64,000 nucleotides of DNA. Origin: Zygnema cylindricum (taxonomy: Eukaryota; Streptophyta; Zygnematophyceae; Zygnematales; Zygnemataceae). Position 1 is the stretch's first letter; each line of letters opens with the position of its first letter. The stretch is taken from contig JBBHKE010001435.1 of NCBI GenBank assembly GCA_037447655.1, positions 122,001 through 186,000 of the forward strand, written 5' to 3'. The notes under the pieces were generated by a model. It did not search any database, had not been told where the DNA came from, and saw only the letters and a list, made by a program, of their open reading frames with translations. The translations under genes were made by a program, and so were the position numbers. This document shows positions 10,201-27,614 of the stretch, piece by piece.

Positions 10201-11292
10201 AGCACATTTTAGAAACCCTCAATAAAAAAACATGGAGGTCAGCATGGATAGATTCGAGATAAAAGGGAGCGTGTAGAAGGGGCGTAGGCAATGAAGAGGT
10301 AAATTGGAGTGACGCGCCATATGCAAAGGGAGAAGGAGCCGCCACATGCGACCTCGAATCCATGGAAATAAAATGAAGGTGGCGGCAGTATTTTCGCCTG
10401 CTTCTTCATGAAACGAATGACATCTGTTCGTTTGCCAAAATGACGGCGCGGCGTCAGATCCCTAAAAAAACAAAAAATAAATGGATAAATGGATGGACGA
10501 GATTCGTTGAATGAGGGATCCATTTTTTTGTGGATTGTCCGCATTTGGCGTTAACCCGTCCCAAATATCATCAACGCCAAATTTTGTATTTTTATTCTAT
10601 TTATTTTAATTTATTCATTGTAATAGGTGGTCTATTGTCACTTTGACCCTTTATTAACGTATACATTAATTCTAATTGGGAGTGAAATGACATATAAACA
10701 GCATATTAGAATAAACATTTACCCTATATTCGTTCGTTGCACCGAAATAGAGTACATATTAACACTAATTGGACAAAATACATGTTATAGTGTTTATACA
10801 AACTGAACAGGGAAAGTTCACATGAAGTAAGAGTACGCAGTTTCAAGACGGTTTACGTGGACGTGTAAAAAAAATAAGTCCACTTCTTTAACTGTAAAAT
10901 CATGACTTCCCACATGCGAACATATTTGATGTGCAGTGCCCACATGCGAACATATTTGACGTTCACACTGCAGAATAGGCGATTATAGGAGATCGTGTGC
11001 GAATGAGGTTTTTGGCGACAAGATTGAACCCATTTTTTAAGCGCACGCTCATATGCGTGCGGATATAATTTATTTTTTATAATTTAAAGTAAAAAGGTAC
11101 ATATATGTACGGTCTGACATCATCCGTACACCACACTAATTATATAAAACTGTAGTGTCGGTCTTGACGCTATTTTGTACGGAACCTCAATTAAAGTCAA
11201 GGAAAAATAAAATCACGTATACTATTTTTGAAAAAAATCAAAATTTTAAGAACCCAAATTAGAGTTGTTGACACTAATAACGATGCGCGGTG
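10201..11292. other. AT-rich intergenic DNA with one short tandem duplication
   Basis: No gene recognised. A 30-bp unit CCCACATGCGAACATATTTG... is duplicated at 10909-10938 and 10939-10968. A 10-bp inverted repeat ATTTGGCGTT/AACGCCAAAT lies at about 10543-10582. Confidence 0.5.
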
Positions 11293-11660
11293 TAGTGTCT
11301 CACCGATAATCGACATGTACCATTTTTGACATACCGATATGAATATATTGGTAATGAGTATCGTATAATATATTATTGCGATATATCCAATATCCGACAT
11401 ATCGAATATCGAAAGGTCAAAGGACCCAATATATCGCTCAGGCACGAACGAAAACCATCGCGATATATTTGGTGGGAGGTGGGTGTTTGTACAGTAACAG
11501 TACAAAAAACAATACGAAAATGGTACGAAAAGAAGAAGAAGACGAAAAGAATTCAAGTCAATTCAAATGCAAATACTGTACTGTACACCGTGAATCGTTA
11601 TTAGCGTACCGTACCTTATATCGGCACCCCGAAATTTTGACATTGATACACGAAATACAG
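11293..11660. repeat. Decayed MITE-like segment of the TAGTGTTG/ATCGATAT family
   Basis: It starts TAGTGTCTCACCGATAATCG and is followed by repeated CGATAT and ATATATTGG text. It aligns by eye with the intact MITE at 15091-15516. No convincing right terminal repeat is visible. Confidence 0.45.
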
Positions 11661-12719
11661 TGATTGAATCTAATTTATCTTTGACATTAAATGCGGTACT
11701 TGTAAATTAGCGTCAATGGTATGACCGTACTGAATGCATGAATAGTGTGGTGTACGGAAGTAGTTTGATAGTACAACATTGTACTTCTTTACCGGAATCC
11801 GTACGGAATTTGTGGTTATCTTATGTCGGTCGCATACATAGCTGCGCTTACAAAAATTGTTGAGTCAAGTTTGCAAAATAAACGTTCGCATACATTCAGA
11901 CGTTCGTTTTTGTGTGTTATAGTGTGAACGGATAACATTTGCACATGGTAAAAACTGTCCATGTTACGTAAGGGTAATGTTGCGTACTTACACATGTTCA
12001 TCGTCGCGTTAGAGTTAAGTCTAATACGTTGCCGTATTAACTCTATTTGAGATATTGCAAAAATAATAGTGTATATATTTACACTATTACATGGTCAAAA
12101 ATAAACATAACGGTAATACCAGACCTTTAAACCAAAGAGACGCTTATTAGAGTTACGTTTGACCCTAAAATGGGTAATGTTTCACAAAACGACAACAAAT
12201 TACTGTCACATTGTAAATAAAATAGAAAAAAGTTACAAAATTTAGGATTGAAGAAAAGCCTAGAAAACGGCAATTGATATCAAACCAACGGCAAATGCGG
12301 AGACGACACAAAAAATAGATTTTGTGTTCTGACTAATCCCAACCACATCTTCGTCCTCTGGTGGGTCAATTCAAAATCTCGCAGAGCCATTTTCACATGA
12401 CGCCGCCATTTTTTCGGCAAGATACGGATCGTCTCCCCGCTGCCTCGCTGAGTCTCGCGACATCCATCGACTCCATACCTCATTTTAAGGTTTACAACAG
12501 TTTTAGGGTACACAACAATATGCCGAAAGAACAAGAGGAATCGCGCCATTACCGTCGCTATAAATTATAGGGTTTATAAAGGGTTTTTGGGTAAGTGCGC
12601 ATTTCACCATGTTTTTTCATATCTTTCGCTCCCTCTACCTTATTATTCTTCCACCTTTTTCATTCTCTATCTCTTTTTATCCCTTTACCTCTTCATTTTC
12701 GCATTGCCTATCTCTCACA
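11661..12719. other. Mostly unassigned; higher-GC patch at 12270-12560
   Basis: No confident gene. The 12270-12560 patch has higher GC and an 89-residue minus-strand frame (12280-12549), but I recognise no domain. A GGGTAAGTGCG donor-like site lies at about 12588-12598. If the kinase gene has exons here I cannot see them. Confidence 0.35.
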
Positions 12720-12729
12720 NNNNNNNNNN
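12720..12729. other. Assembly gap (10 N)
   Basis: Ten N bases within a pyrimidine-rich intron-like stretch. The true missing length is unknown, and it falls in the region where an upstream kinase exon could lie. Confidence 0.98.
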
Positions 12730-12950
12730 CTCCTTTGCCTTGCCCTCGCCCTTGTAGTTGAGGTAGTGGTGGCCTCTCCCTCTGACTCTCCCTCTTGGTC
12801 TCCCTCGGTGTCGTGGTTTCCCTCTTCCTCTCTTATTATTATAGGGGTGGAGTTATTGTAATACTTTCTCTCTCTCTCCCTTCTCCCTCTCCCTCTCCCT
12901 CCCTCTCTCTCACACTTTCTGTCTTTCCATTGTTTTATTTATCGTTATAG

Positions 12951-18572
<5,622 letters not shown>

Positions 18573-19994
18573 AGGAAAGGAAAGTAGGAATTTAGGGTTT
18601 TTTCATTTTTCAAGTGTTGGATTTTTTTAATTTTAATTTTTGTGTTTTCCATTTACTTTTAAAAATTAATTGATTTTATTTTAACTCTTATTCGTTGAAT
18701 GTTTGTTCGGAGACCGTGGGCCATAAATGGGTTACACCGTCGCTTTTCTGTTTTTTTTTTTTTTTTTCGTTTTGTCGTATACAAGAGGTGACAATGAGGT
18801 GTTTGGAAAGGATGTGGTTGCTTTTTATAATACACAGTTCTTTGATGTTGATATTTAAAATGTAAAATTGTAGGAAGTGGGAGAGAAATCAGAGAATAGT
18901 CTTCTCTTTAAATGAAAATTTGGGAGTTGGAGCTCAAATTGTTTTTGGATTGTTCGACTTTTTTACGAAAGCACTCGAGTAAACCATTTGTTACACGGAG
19001 AAAAAGACGAAAAGCCAAAACAAAACTGAAAATCAAACTTGGGTGGAAGGAAATTAATAGGAAAAACTAAGAAATAAACTAACATACAAACACGGGCAAT
19101 CCAATATAAAAATGTACTCCGATTTTACATTGAATAGAACAAGCACAAAGTAAACAACAAAATTGTGCACCGAAAAAAATAATTTGTTCTCTTCTATTAT
19201 ATCGGTCTCCTCCTGAAAATAAAAGAGAGAGAGAGAAAGAGAGAGAAAGAGAAAGAGAAAAGTGATTCAGGGACAGTATTGAAGGAAGTGTTAACTCGGT
19301 TTTTGTAGTTGACAGAAAATCTATTACTAGGCCGTTGGATCCTGACCATTGGATCCTAAGGCTCAATATCGTAGATGTGAGGGAAAAGACAAAATGTGAG
19401 GAAGAATTGACTGTCTATGTGCCGTATTGGGGAGCAATCAAATCCAAGTGCAAGCGTGGAAAAGAAAGCAAAATGAAGGCAAAGAATGACGGACGACATC
19501 AAACTATCAAACAAAAAGGAGCATTTTGAAAACCAAATGACAAGCAAAAAAAATACAAACTATAGATGTGATTAAACTCTACCGAAAAAAGAAAAAATCA
19601 CACATCAATACATCATGAATCCGCTAATGTTTAACTACCATCATGAGTATTGTTCACATTTATATGTGTCCCATTAGCGGAACCGTAAAGGAAATGAGAA
19701 CATGCGTTGTCTTATAAGCCTTAACTTGAGCCTTTTATTCTTTTACGAACAAAAAAAACAGTGTCTTTTTGTCACATGATTCTATTTTGGTTCCTCGTTT
19801 CTTTATAATTGGTGGATCATATATCATGGACCATGTGGATCATGCTTTCTCATCCTATAATTTTCTCAAAGACCACCTCAGACAAAGCGTCACTTTTTTG
19901 TTCAACGGTCAATTTTCTTTGTTGGCGTCCAACAGAGACAGGAGGCACACAACATTGTTCTCGACACTCTTGCGACTACACCGTGTATCGCAAT
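18573..19994. other. Kinase 3' flank and unassigned intergenic DNA
   Basis: AT-rich sequence after the stop probably includes the 3' UTR; no clear poly(A) signal was chosen. There is a GA microsatellite at about 19222-19262 and an inverted repeat CCGCTAATG/CATTAGCGG at about 19620-19680. The 102-residue frame at 19769-20077 has no recognisable domain. Confidence 0.45.
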
Positions 19995-20178
19995 TAGTGT
20001 TGATGTTTTTTTTGCCACTTAAAACATCTTTTCTCCGTGAACGCTTGTCAGATTACGGATATGACGGTTGCGATTGAAAGCTAAGATTGTAACTTTCCGA
20101 CTGGGGGTCTCCATGTATAATTGGATAAGTTTGTATGGAGAAAAGTTGTTTTAACTGGCGAAAAAAATACTAACACTA
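19982..20178. mobile_element. MITE with long inverted repeats, second copy
   Basis: Left end ACCGTGTATCGCAATTAGTG then a T run and AAAACATCTTTTCTCC; right end GGAGAAAAGTTGTTTTAACTGG...AACACTA. The inverted match from TAGTGTT at 19995 is about 40 bp. It is related to the copy at 13531-13752. No target duplication is visible. Confidence 0.6.
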
Positions 20179-20198
20179 AGCGTCCCAAAGAGACGGGA

Positions 20199-20393
20199 TG
20201 TCGTGCATGTGACAAAGGAGATGGTAAACATGCAACATAATCAGCTGCAAGATAAATGATAAAGAAATAAACAGGAAAGACAGGAACATATCGGTGAATG
20301 TGCGCCACAAATCTGTACAAGCAGCGAGCAACAAATAAACATATCACAAGAAAAATAAAGGTAGCGTGAGAGGAAGCTAGGAGGCTCAGTTTA
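20199..20393. repeat. 195-bp direct repeat, copy 1
   Basis: From TGTCGTGCATGTGAC to GAGGCTCAGTTTA. It matches 21481-21677 with about 10% differences. Copy 2 abuts the polypurine tract of Gypsy A, so both may be LTR ends of that element (read on the minus strand they start TGAGCCTCCTAGC). Confidence 0.7.
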
Positions 20394-21480
20394 ATATTAA
20401 GCCAAAGGATAGCCACTAAGCTCCTTCGTCAGTTTATATTCCTTAAGAGTGTTCGATTAATAAAGATCTAACCTAATTATCACAACACATAAACTGAAAA
20501 TGTAGAAATCCGCGAGCAAATTTGAGATAACCAGATTTAGCCACATACAAAACAAATAAGGAAAGCCAACCCTAATCCACTATCACCAAGTGAACCACAC
20601 GAGCAAACCCAAAACTGTCCAATCACAATCCAAGGTTCAGCAACAACCTGAGAGAGAAGGCTGAGCAGCAATCCACTTGATATGACGAGAAAAGAAGTGA
20701 AAGGAAACCGCTTAGGCCTCGGCGTGAGCCGTGTTGATTAAATTGCAAGGCATATTACAGAAAAAGGTGAGTGTGAGTTAGGCAACGCTTAATGACCAGA
20801 AAAATATTCACTAAAACTATCCTGACAATTTCACAAGAAAAGTAATGAAAGCAAGGGTCAAATCTTCCCAAAGAATTCCTGTGCTCTTGAAAGTGTGAGC
20901 ATCGAATTCACCTAAAATATACTAAGTAAAAAGTCTACAGCTCAGCGTCTAACCTAACTTGTGTTCAAGAAATCTATGTGGTTAACTGTGCCTAGTTTGG
21001 GTTTTGGCCAATAGGCAACCAAAATCACGTGCCTTGCGTTACAGAATCTACAAGCTAAGGATAAAAACCCTCCCTACGCTACATGTGAATGTGTGAGACC
21101 TCCAAGGGTCCACGACTTAAAATGGACCAATCGCGTCGCCATGAGCAGTCTAATCTAGATCGTCCGTTCGTCTGCATCCTTGGTGGTCGTTGATGCGCGT
21201 TCAAATTCACGCTGGTCTTGACACCATTTTAAGTTGACGTTTCGGTTAGCGGAAATCCTGGACGGCAACTTAAATTTGTTCGCGTATATTCCGGCATCCA
21301 ACGAATGGACAGACGAAACAAAATCTGCCAGCGGGTTTCACCGCATCACCGAAAACCTGTATGGCCCTGTCACCACCGAAAACATACCAAAACACAAGTT
21401 AGTGTGGCGTCGGTCTTTACAGACCGTTTACATGTAGTTAATTTCAATTAAAATGCGTCGACGCGATACGACATAACAAC
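20394..21480. other. About 1.1 kb between the two 195-bp repeats; possible LTR body
   Basis: Noncoding. If the minus-strand LTR of Gypsy A begins at 21677, this stretch would be its interior. I cannot fix the other LTR edge because no right-hand copy is recognisable past 45.9 kb. Confidence 0.4.
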
Positions 21481-21677
21481 TGTCGTGCATGTGACAAAGG
21501 AGATGGTAAGTATGCAACACAATCAGCTGTAAGATAAATGATAAAGAAATAAACATGAAAGTCAGGAACATATAAGAGAATGTGCGACACAAATCTGTAC
21601 AAGTAGCGAGCAACAAATAAACATATCACAAGAAAAATAAAGGTAGGGTGGGAGAGGAAGCTAGGAGGCTCAGTTTA
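21481..21677 (-). repeat. 195-bp direct repeat, copy 2 / start of the Gypsy A 3' LTR
   Basis: It ends at CTCAGTTTA immediately before the run TCCCCCCCC (21678-21686), which on the minus strand is a polypurine tract GGGGGGGGA. That places the start of the 3' LTR of Gypsy A here. Confidence 0.6.
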
Positions 21678-21716
21678 TCCCCCCCCAAGCTCTTTAGCTT
21701 GCCGAAGAGCTGGCCA

Positions 21717-21806
21717 ATACGACTGGTAACTATTGGCAGCCGTGACAAAACGAATGGCCATCTGGAACCGCCGTTAATGGAGGGACCAAACACTCCATAT
21801 GAAATC
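21717..21806 (-). pseudogene. Gypsy A: C-terminal half of the PHD finger
   Basis: On the minus strand this reads HMEC followed by LVPPLTAVPDGHSFCHGCQ and a stop. It supplies the His-x2-Cys and final Cys-x2-Cys of a C4HC3 PHD zinc finger. The first half lies at 35.88-35.95 kb, across Gypsy B. The join restores the pattern exactly once one copy of the AAATC target duplication is removed. The polypurine tract of A follows about 30 nt downstream. Confidence 0.85.
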
Positions 21807-22769
21807 TGTAACAGGATCTCCTACCTCTCAGAAAATCCCATTACTACAAACAATCCCAACCACACATTCCACACATTGGAAAATACACATCCACATTGGA
21901 CCACACTCACATAAGGATAAACTTTAAATTAGAAGAAGCTTCTGTCCACATAACATTAGCTTGGTCTCTTGCCCTCGTGGCTCAACCCTTCTTATTAAAG
22001 TGTTTTCCACTACTCTCCACTCTTAATAATTCTATCTCTTTACTACTAAAACACTATTGAGTTAGTAAGAGATTTCAATGCAAAAATGCCTTTTCTCCAA
22101 TTTGGTATTAATCGCTCAGGACCAAGATCAGCCGGAATTTCCACAAACTTTTCCAGAGGAAAAGATCTGCTCTCCTCGTACACTTCACTATTTATCCATC
22201 ATCGCGCTGGACCAGGCCAGAGTCAACGCTCCGTTTTAACAGGCTTTTACTTGGGCCAATCATTGATCAGCAAAGACTCAGACTGACCAATGCAAAATCG
22301 TGCGAAATCTCTTACTAACTACTTAGCACTTTACTAACCAATCAAACGTTACGTTCCACTACGTAACATTTACGTGCAAAAGTGCGCGCCAAACGAAACG
22401 GGACTTCGCACGATCGTGCGTAACAAATTTCGCACGTGAAACTTCCCACGAAATTCCCTTAAGTGAAAGTGACGTTTCGTACTAAAATTTGTACGAAACG
22501 AACCACCGTGCATACTAAACGTTTCATTAGAACTTTATGAAACGTACACGCGTAATTTCGGTACTAATTTGACCCTTAACCCGTTTCAATGATACCCACT
22601 TGTTATTTAGACACCACGCTGTCACCTAAATACACCCATCGCTATAACTTTTAAAATATAACTCCAAATAGCGTGATTCTTTTGCGGATGTCTACCAAAT
22701 TTAGTACTCTATAATCATAACACCTAAATACCCCTTTATAAACAAGTTTGATCCGCTATTACTGTTACA
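21807..22769 (-). repeat. Gypsy B 3' LTR
   Basis: 963 bp, TGTAACAGG...ACTGTTACA on the plus strand. It is nearly identical to 34907-35874 with small indels and substitutions. The polypurine tract AATAAGGAGGGGATGA (minus strand) abuts it at 22770-22785. The LTR contains CGTGCG/CGCACG-rich short inverted repeats around 22385-22560. Confidence 0.93.
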
Positions 22770-22818
22770 TCATCCCCTCCTTATTTTTAACTGACCTCAA
22801 TTAAAACACCTTTAATTC

Positions 22819-23286
22819 TCAAGACATGACTTCTATATTATTATCCCTCCAATTCCTTTGTAAAAACTCAGAAGTTTTATCCTCTAAAGTCAACTCATCC
22901 TCAGGCCTTCCTAGATAATGCTTTTGCCAGAATATAGTATCGTTCACCTTGAACTGTTGACCAACCGAATCTATTACCCATCTGTGGACTTCAGGTTCTA
23001 TAATTATTGAGGGATCCAATTCCAATTCTCCTTCAGTTGGTCAAAGATTCGCTCGTTTCAATTAGTTAATGTGTATCACTGGATGAGTTTTTGTTGAAGG
23101 CGGAAAGTCCAATTTGGCAGCAACTGACGATATCATCTCGATTACAGTAAATGGTCCATTGTACTTAGGAGCAAATTTCCCCGTAGGATCCGATTGTCCC
23201 ATCGATCTTGCACTTGTAATGAGTTGTAGAAAGCCAAACCTTGCCACCTGTGCGTAACACCCAATCTCCCCGTTTGCGGTTAGCAT
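22819..23286 (-). pseudogene. Gypsy B: integrase C-terminal region
   Basis: It contains KFAPKYNGPFTVIEMIS, the usual Gypsy integrase C-terminal segment, then LDFPPSTKTHPVIHIN. After stops near 23060 and 23040 it carries VHRWVIDSVGQQF...FWQKHYLGRPEDELTLE. The last part sits where chromodomains occur in chromoviruses, but it lacks the aromatic cage pattern I would need to call one. Confidence 0.75.
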
Positions 23287-24303
23287 GTAATTTTTGCCTC
23301 CTTTGTGCCTCCACTAATGCATCCCGCACAGTTTTCCAAACTGTTTGAACGTATTCCCAAAACTCTGTTCCAGAACCTCTATTCTCTTGAGTGACCCCTG
23401 TTATTAAGTCTAATGCTTCTCTAGGTTGGTATGCGTATGCAACTTTAAATGGTGAGAATCCTGTACTAGCATGTTTACATGAATTGTATGCAAATTCCAT
23501 TAATGGCAGTTTAGTTTCCCATGTGTTTTGAATTCCACTGCAAACAGTCCTAAGCATTTCCTCTAGTGTACCGTTCATCCTTTCTGTCTGTCCATCTGTC
23601 TGAGGATGATAAGCTGTACTTATTTTCAATTCAGAGCCTAAATTTTGCTGTAATTGTTTCCAAAAAGCAGACGTAAATTTAGAATCTCTATCACTGACTA
23701 TAGATAGAGGGACTCCATGATGTTTGACCACGTTGTCAAAATATAACTTTGCAATATCTACAACTGAATGAGTGGTTTTGCAAGGATAAAGATAGCCATT
23801 TTTTTGAACCTTTCGACTACGACCATGATACTGTCATTCCTTTTAGATGTAGTAGGCAACCTGACAATAAAATCCATACTGACAGATTCCCACGGTCTTT
23901 CGAGGATATCCAAAGGTTTTAAGAGACCTTTAGGTTTTTGGGTACTAGGTTTACTCCGTTGGCAAAAAACACAACTTTCCACGTGTTTTGACACCTCCTT
24001 TGCCATCCCAGGCCAAAACAATCTACTTTGCAATCGACTAAGAGTTTTATCTGGACCTAGATGTCCTGAATGCTTATGAGCTTCCCATAAAATTTGTTTT
24101 CTTAAGTCTCCCACTTGAGGAATGCATAATCTATCCCCAATTTGCAAATACAGTAAACCATCCTCTAGTTTAAAGTTTTTGACACGCCTCTCATTCAATG
24201 GGTCAGAATTCCCTCCCGAAATATTCTTGCAAATCATAGCAAAATAATGATCTTTATCAATACCATTTCTAACACTATCTAAAAACAATTCATCTTGAAC
24301 CAT
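23165..24303 (-). pseudogene. Gypsy B: integrase zinc-binding and catalytic core
   Basis: Two minus-strand frames separated by a stop near 23740-23757. The first (24303-23758) has the HHCC zinc domain (HKHSGHLGPDKTL...CVFCQRSKP) and the first catalytic Asp in SMDFIVRLP. The second (23731-23165) has the second Asp in IVSDRDSKFTS and the Glu in TDGQTERMNGTLEEML. So all DDE residues are present. It joins element cDNA to host DNA. Confidence 0.9.
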
Positions 24304-25052
24304 AACACTTATTTCAAAACATCTACTTAAAGGATCTGCGACTACATTTGTCTTTCCAAGAATATGTCTGACATTAAATTTGAAATATGCTAATTACTGC
24401 ATCCACCTAACTTGTCTACCAGTCATATCCTGTGCATCACTTAATCTCTGTAAATAAGCGATTGCTTTATTATCACAGTGAACTGTAAATTCTTTATTAT
24501 GCAAATAACAACGCCATTTCACCAATGCATGTACAATTGCAAGTAATTCCTTTTCTTGTGCTGTATTGTTCTTTTCAGCATCATTGAATTTTCTGGACTC
24601 AAAAGCAACAGGATGAAAGTGTTTGCCGACTTTTTGACTTATGACTGCACCTAGATCACACTAGTGTAGGGGAAGAGGTCAACTTCCCTTTTAGTTCCTC
24701 GAATGCTCCCTCTTGCTCAGCTCCCCACACAAACGTCTCCTTTTTTCGAAGTAAATCCGTCAAAGGTGCGGCGATCATACTGAAGTTCTTGATAAATTTC
24801 CTGTAATAAGTGGCCAATCCCAAAAACGATCTAACTTATGACATTAGTAGGTTGTTTCCAATTTTGGATTGCTAAATTTTGGATAGATCTGTTTTAACAC
24901 CTTCCCCACCAACTATGTGTCCGAAAAATAATTGTTCACTTTTAAGAAAGCTGAATTTTGACAATTTTCCATATAATTTTTTTCTCTTAACCTTTCAACA
25001 CTCTTCTTAAATGAATTACATGTTGTTCTTTAGATTCATTGTAAACTAAAAT
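24304..25052 (-). pseudogene. Gypsy B: RT C-terminal half and RNase H, degraded
   Basis: It resumes right after the Copia C insertion with the continuation of the RT palm (VYNESKEQHVIHLRRVL), then SFLGLATYYRKFIKNFS and APLTDLLRKKETFVWG, typical of the Gypsy RT thumb/connection. RNase H remnants follow in broken frames down to about 24.4 kb. Many stops. Confidence 0.8.
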
Positions 25053-26059
25053 TGAAACTCTGTGACCTCCATTGGTCCACAAAATGTCCAGCATATATGA
25101 AGCCTCTAGGATAATATTTGCACTTTTGACTTTGGCAATGAATAAGTGCCACCCTGGCACGCAAAATCTCTAACCGACTACACCCCTGTGTAGCCTAGAC
25201 TCCCTTGAGTCCGCAACAAAAAGAATCACACTCCCTTGAGTCCGCAACAAAAAGAATCACAGAAATTGCTCCGCTGAGCATTAAGTTATGGCTGACCAAA
25301 GGTTGTCCATAAATACAGGTGCACTCTAGGAGAGAGGCTGAAAAACCAAAAATATTGTAAGTCCTTAGCTACCTCTCTAAACCTATTACTAAGGTACTCG
25401 ACCAATCACATGAGTGCAAAGTACAAGAAGGTATAAGTACCGCTGTACTTCTTGTACGGCCATAGTACGGCATGGCCGGTCCGCTGACGCGTGTCAGTTC
25501 CGGAGCCGTAGTTGCTCCTCCCGTAATATCCGCTGTCCAACCATATGTTGCCACATGTCATTCGTTGACATCTGGCCCGCAAACCGCCAACCTCCTATTC
25601 CGGCATTTCGGCTCCACTGTGAGCTGTTAGATCAGACCCGGACATTTGATTTCGTCTGTCGTAATTAAATGTCGATTCGTATATTTCGTGCGGTCCGATT
25701 TCGTGCGGACTGGTATGTTTCCATACATAAATCGTCTCGTAAATTGTTAAATGGAATATCCGGCATCGTACGGCTTTAAATAAATATCGCGTCATATAGT
25801 TGTATCACTACTTCAAGAGCTACTGGATAAGGCGGACGGCTAGTCCGTTCGGCGGTCATCCGGAGGTCTTTGGATCAAGTCCCACAACTGGCAGTCTATG
25901 TTTGTAGAAAATTAAATTATACTAGTGATCTGCTTGTCTCTTTAGGTGCTAGAGGCACCCATGGCTGCATGGCTGCCTGCAGGTCCTTAGTGACTAAGAC
26001 AAGTATGAGGGCTGCAGTAAGGTCACAAGAAAGACTACAAAATACCTCTCTTTTCAACA
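25053..26059 (-). repeat. Copia C 3' LTR
   Basis: 1007 bp. It carries a 30-bp tandem duplication (CTCCCTTGAGTCCGCAAC...) at 25199-25259 that is absent from the 5' LTR. It has a perfect 10-bp stem hairpin GTACAAGAAG/CTTCTTGTAC at 25420-25456 and a tRNA-like module at 25815-25895. The polypurine tract AATAAGGGGAG (minus) abuts it at 26060-26072. Confidence 0.93.
25815..25895 (+). promoter_or_regulatory. tRNA-like A/B-box module inside the Copia C 3' LTR
   Basis: A-box-like TGGATAAGGCGG at 25824-25835 and B-box-like GGATCAAGTCC at 25872-25882, spaced as in tRNA genes. TGGATAAGGCG is the D-arm text of tRNA-Arg. The module is antisense to the element. No full cloverleaf is evident, so this is a candidate Pol III promoter, not a tRNA gene. 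Confidence 0.55.
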
Positions 26060-26072
26060 CTCCCCTTATTTT

Positions 26073-26791
26073 CTAGTCTATCTTTTGCTTTAGTCCACAC
26101 TTCTCCCTACAAAATATTAATTTAGGAGAAGGAACCGGTTTAGTCATCATATCTGCTACCATCTCACCCTCTGGTTTATATTCCAAACTAATGATTTTAT
26201 TCTCAACTTTCTCCCTAACAAAGCTCAAACGAATATATATGTGTTTTGCTTTAAAATGATACTTAGGGTTAGCTGCAATTGCAATCGCAGCTTGATTATC
26301 ACAAAATATCTTTTGTACTCCATTCTTCATGTATCCCAATTCTTGAAGGAAAGATTTCACCCACATTAATTCTTTCACAGCTGAACAAGAGGCTATATAC
26401 TCAGCCTCCATGGTGGACTGAGCAATCACCTTTTGTTGCCTACTGCTCCAACAGCTAGCCCCATTCCCAACATAAAACACATACCCAGAAGTACACCTCC
26501 TCATCGGAGCATCCCCATAACTGGCATCACTCTAAGTAGTGATGTCAGTATTATCCCCACCCAGATGCAACCACAAATCTTTCGTTCCTACCAAATACTG
26601 CATGACCCTTTTGGTCGCTTCCCAATCTTTCTTCCTAGGATCACTAGACTCCTACTTAATACTCCCAAAGCTGCAGCTATATCAGGACGAGTACAGTTCA
26701 TAAAGTAGATCAAACGACCGACAACATGTCTGTACGGAATAGTTTGCATGAACTTGCTTTCCTCAAGTCCTAGCTCATTATTGAAGATCAA
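26073..26791 (-). pseudogene. Copia C: RNase H domain
   Basis: Minus-strand frames encode EESKFMQTIPYRHVVG, MNCTRPDIAAALGVLS, then, after a shift and stop near 26510-26590, RRCTSGYVFYVGNGASCWSS, STMEAEYIAS and CDNQAAIAIAANPK. This is a Ty1-type RNase H with its conserved acids. The normal end GLKQKID-stop is retained. Confidence 0.88.
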
Positions 26792-26821
26792 GACTCCCTC
26801 CTCTGAGCTCCCCTCATTTCC

Positions 26822-27614
26822 CTACTTTAGGTCCATTGGAGTCGTATAGCTATTTGCTTTTTCTATTTGAAATATTTCAAGCATATTCCCAATTGCTTCC
26901 TTTTGAGTTAGTCTAATTGTGTTCTTTTCTCTATCCCTCTCCATTTGAATTCCCAAAATGTACTTTGCCTCCCCCAAATCTTTCATTTCAAATCTACTCT
27001 TTAGATCCTTTTTCAATCTATTAATTTTCACCATTGATTTACTCAAAACAAGCAAATCATCAACATATATGGCAATGAAAATTATACCTTCCTCATCCTC
27101 AAATAAGTAGATGGAATGATCCGAACTGATTCGGATATATCCCAAACTTGTCAAAAACTCGTCCAGCTTTTTGTTCCATTGGCGTGGAGCTTGCTTTAGT
27201 CCATAAAGGGACTTTATCAATCTGCACACCTTGCTTTCTTCTCCTTTCTCCACAAATCCTTCCGGTTGTCGCATGAAGATCTCTTCTTCCAATTCTCCGT
27301 GTAAGAAAGCGGTTTTGATGTCCATCTGGTGCACTTCCATGTCTTCCGCTGCCGCGAGACTAAGTAGAATCCGGACGGAGGGGAATCTAACATCTGGAGC
27401 AAAAGTCTCCTCATAATCGATTCCCTCCTTGCTGTGTGAACCCCTTTGCCACTAATCTGGCTTTGTATCGCTCCGTAGTGTTATCTGGATTGAGCTTCAA
27501 CCTTATTACCCACTTGCATACTATTGGTTTTCTATCTAGAGGACAATCCACCAACTCCCAAGTGTTTGCTTCCATAATGGAAGCCATCTCATCTACCACC
27601 TTCCGGACTATTAA
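26822..27614 (-). pseudogene. Copia C: reverse transcriptase domain
   Basis: The frame 27340-26822 carries DIKTAFLHGELEEEIFMRQP, KQAPRQWNKKLDEF and the palm motif IYVDDLLVLSK. Upstream, 27599-27411 gives NTWELVDCP and YKARLVAKGFTQ; a shift around 27415-27430 separates them. A stop at about 26822 ends it before the RT C-terminus. Otherwise close to Copia E and H. Confidence 0.9.

Noticed and set aside
9327-10363. Several minus-strand frames rich in Ser, Leu and Pro
   Set aside because: Translation of GA-rich low-complexity DNA; no domain text.
12280-12549. 89-residue minus-strand frame as an exon
   Set aside because: No domain, no paired splice signals; left as unassigned.
19769-20077. 102-residue plus-strand frame
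   Set aside because: Runs into a MITE and shows no family text.
22819-23025. Chromodomain at the end of Gypsy B pol
   Set aside because: Position fits, but the aromatic cage and the YLVKWKG-like core are not recognisable.
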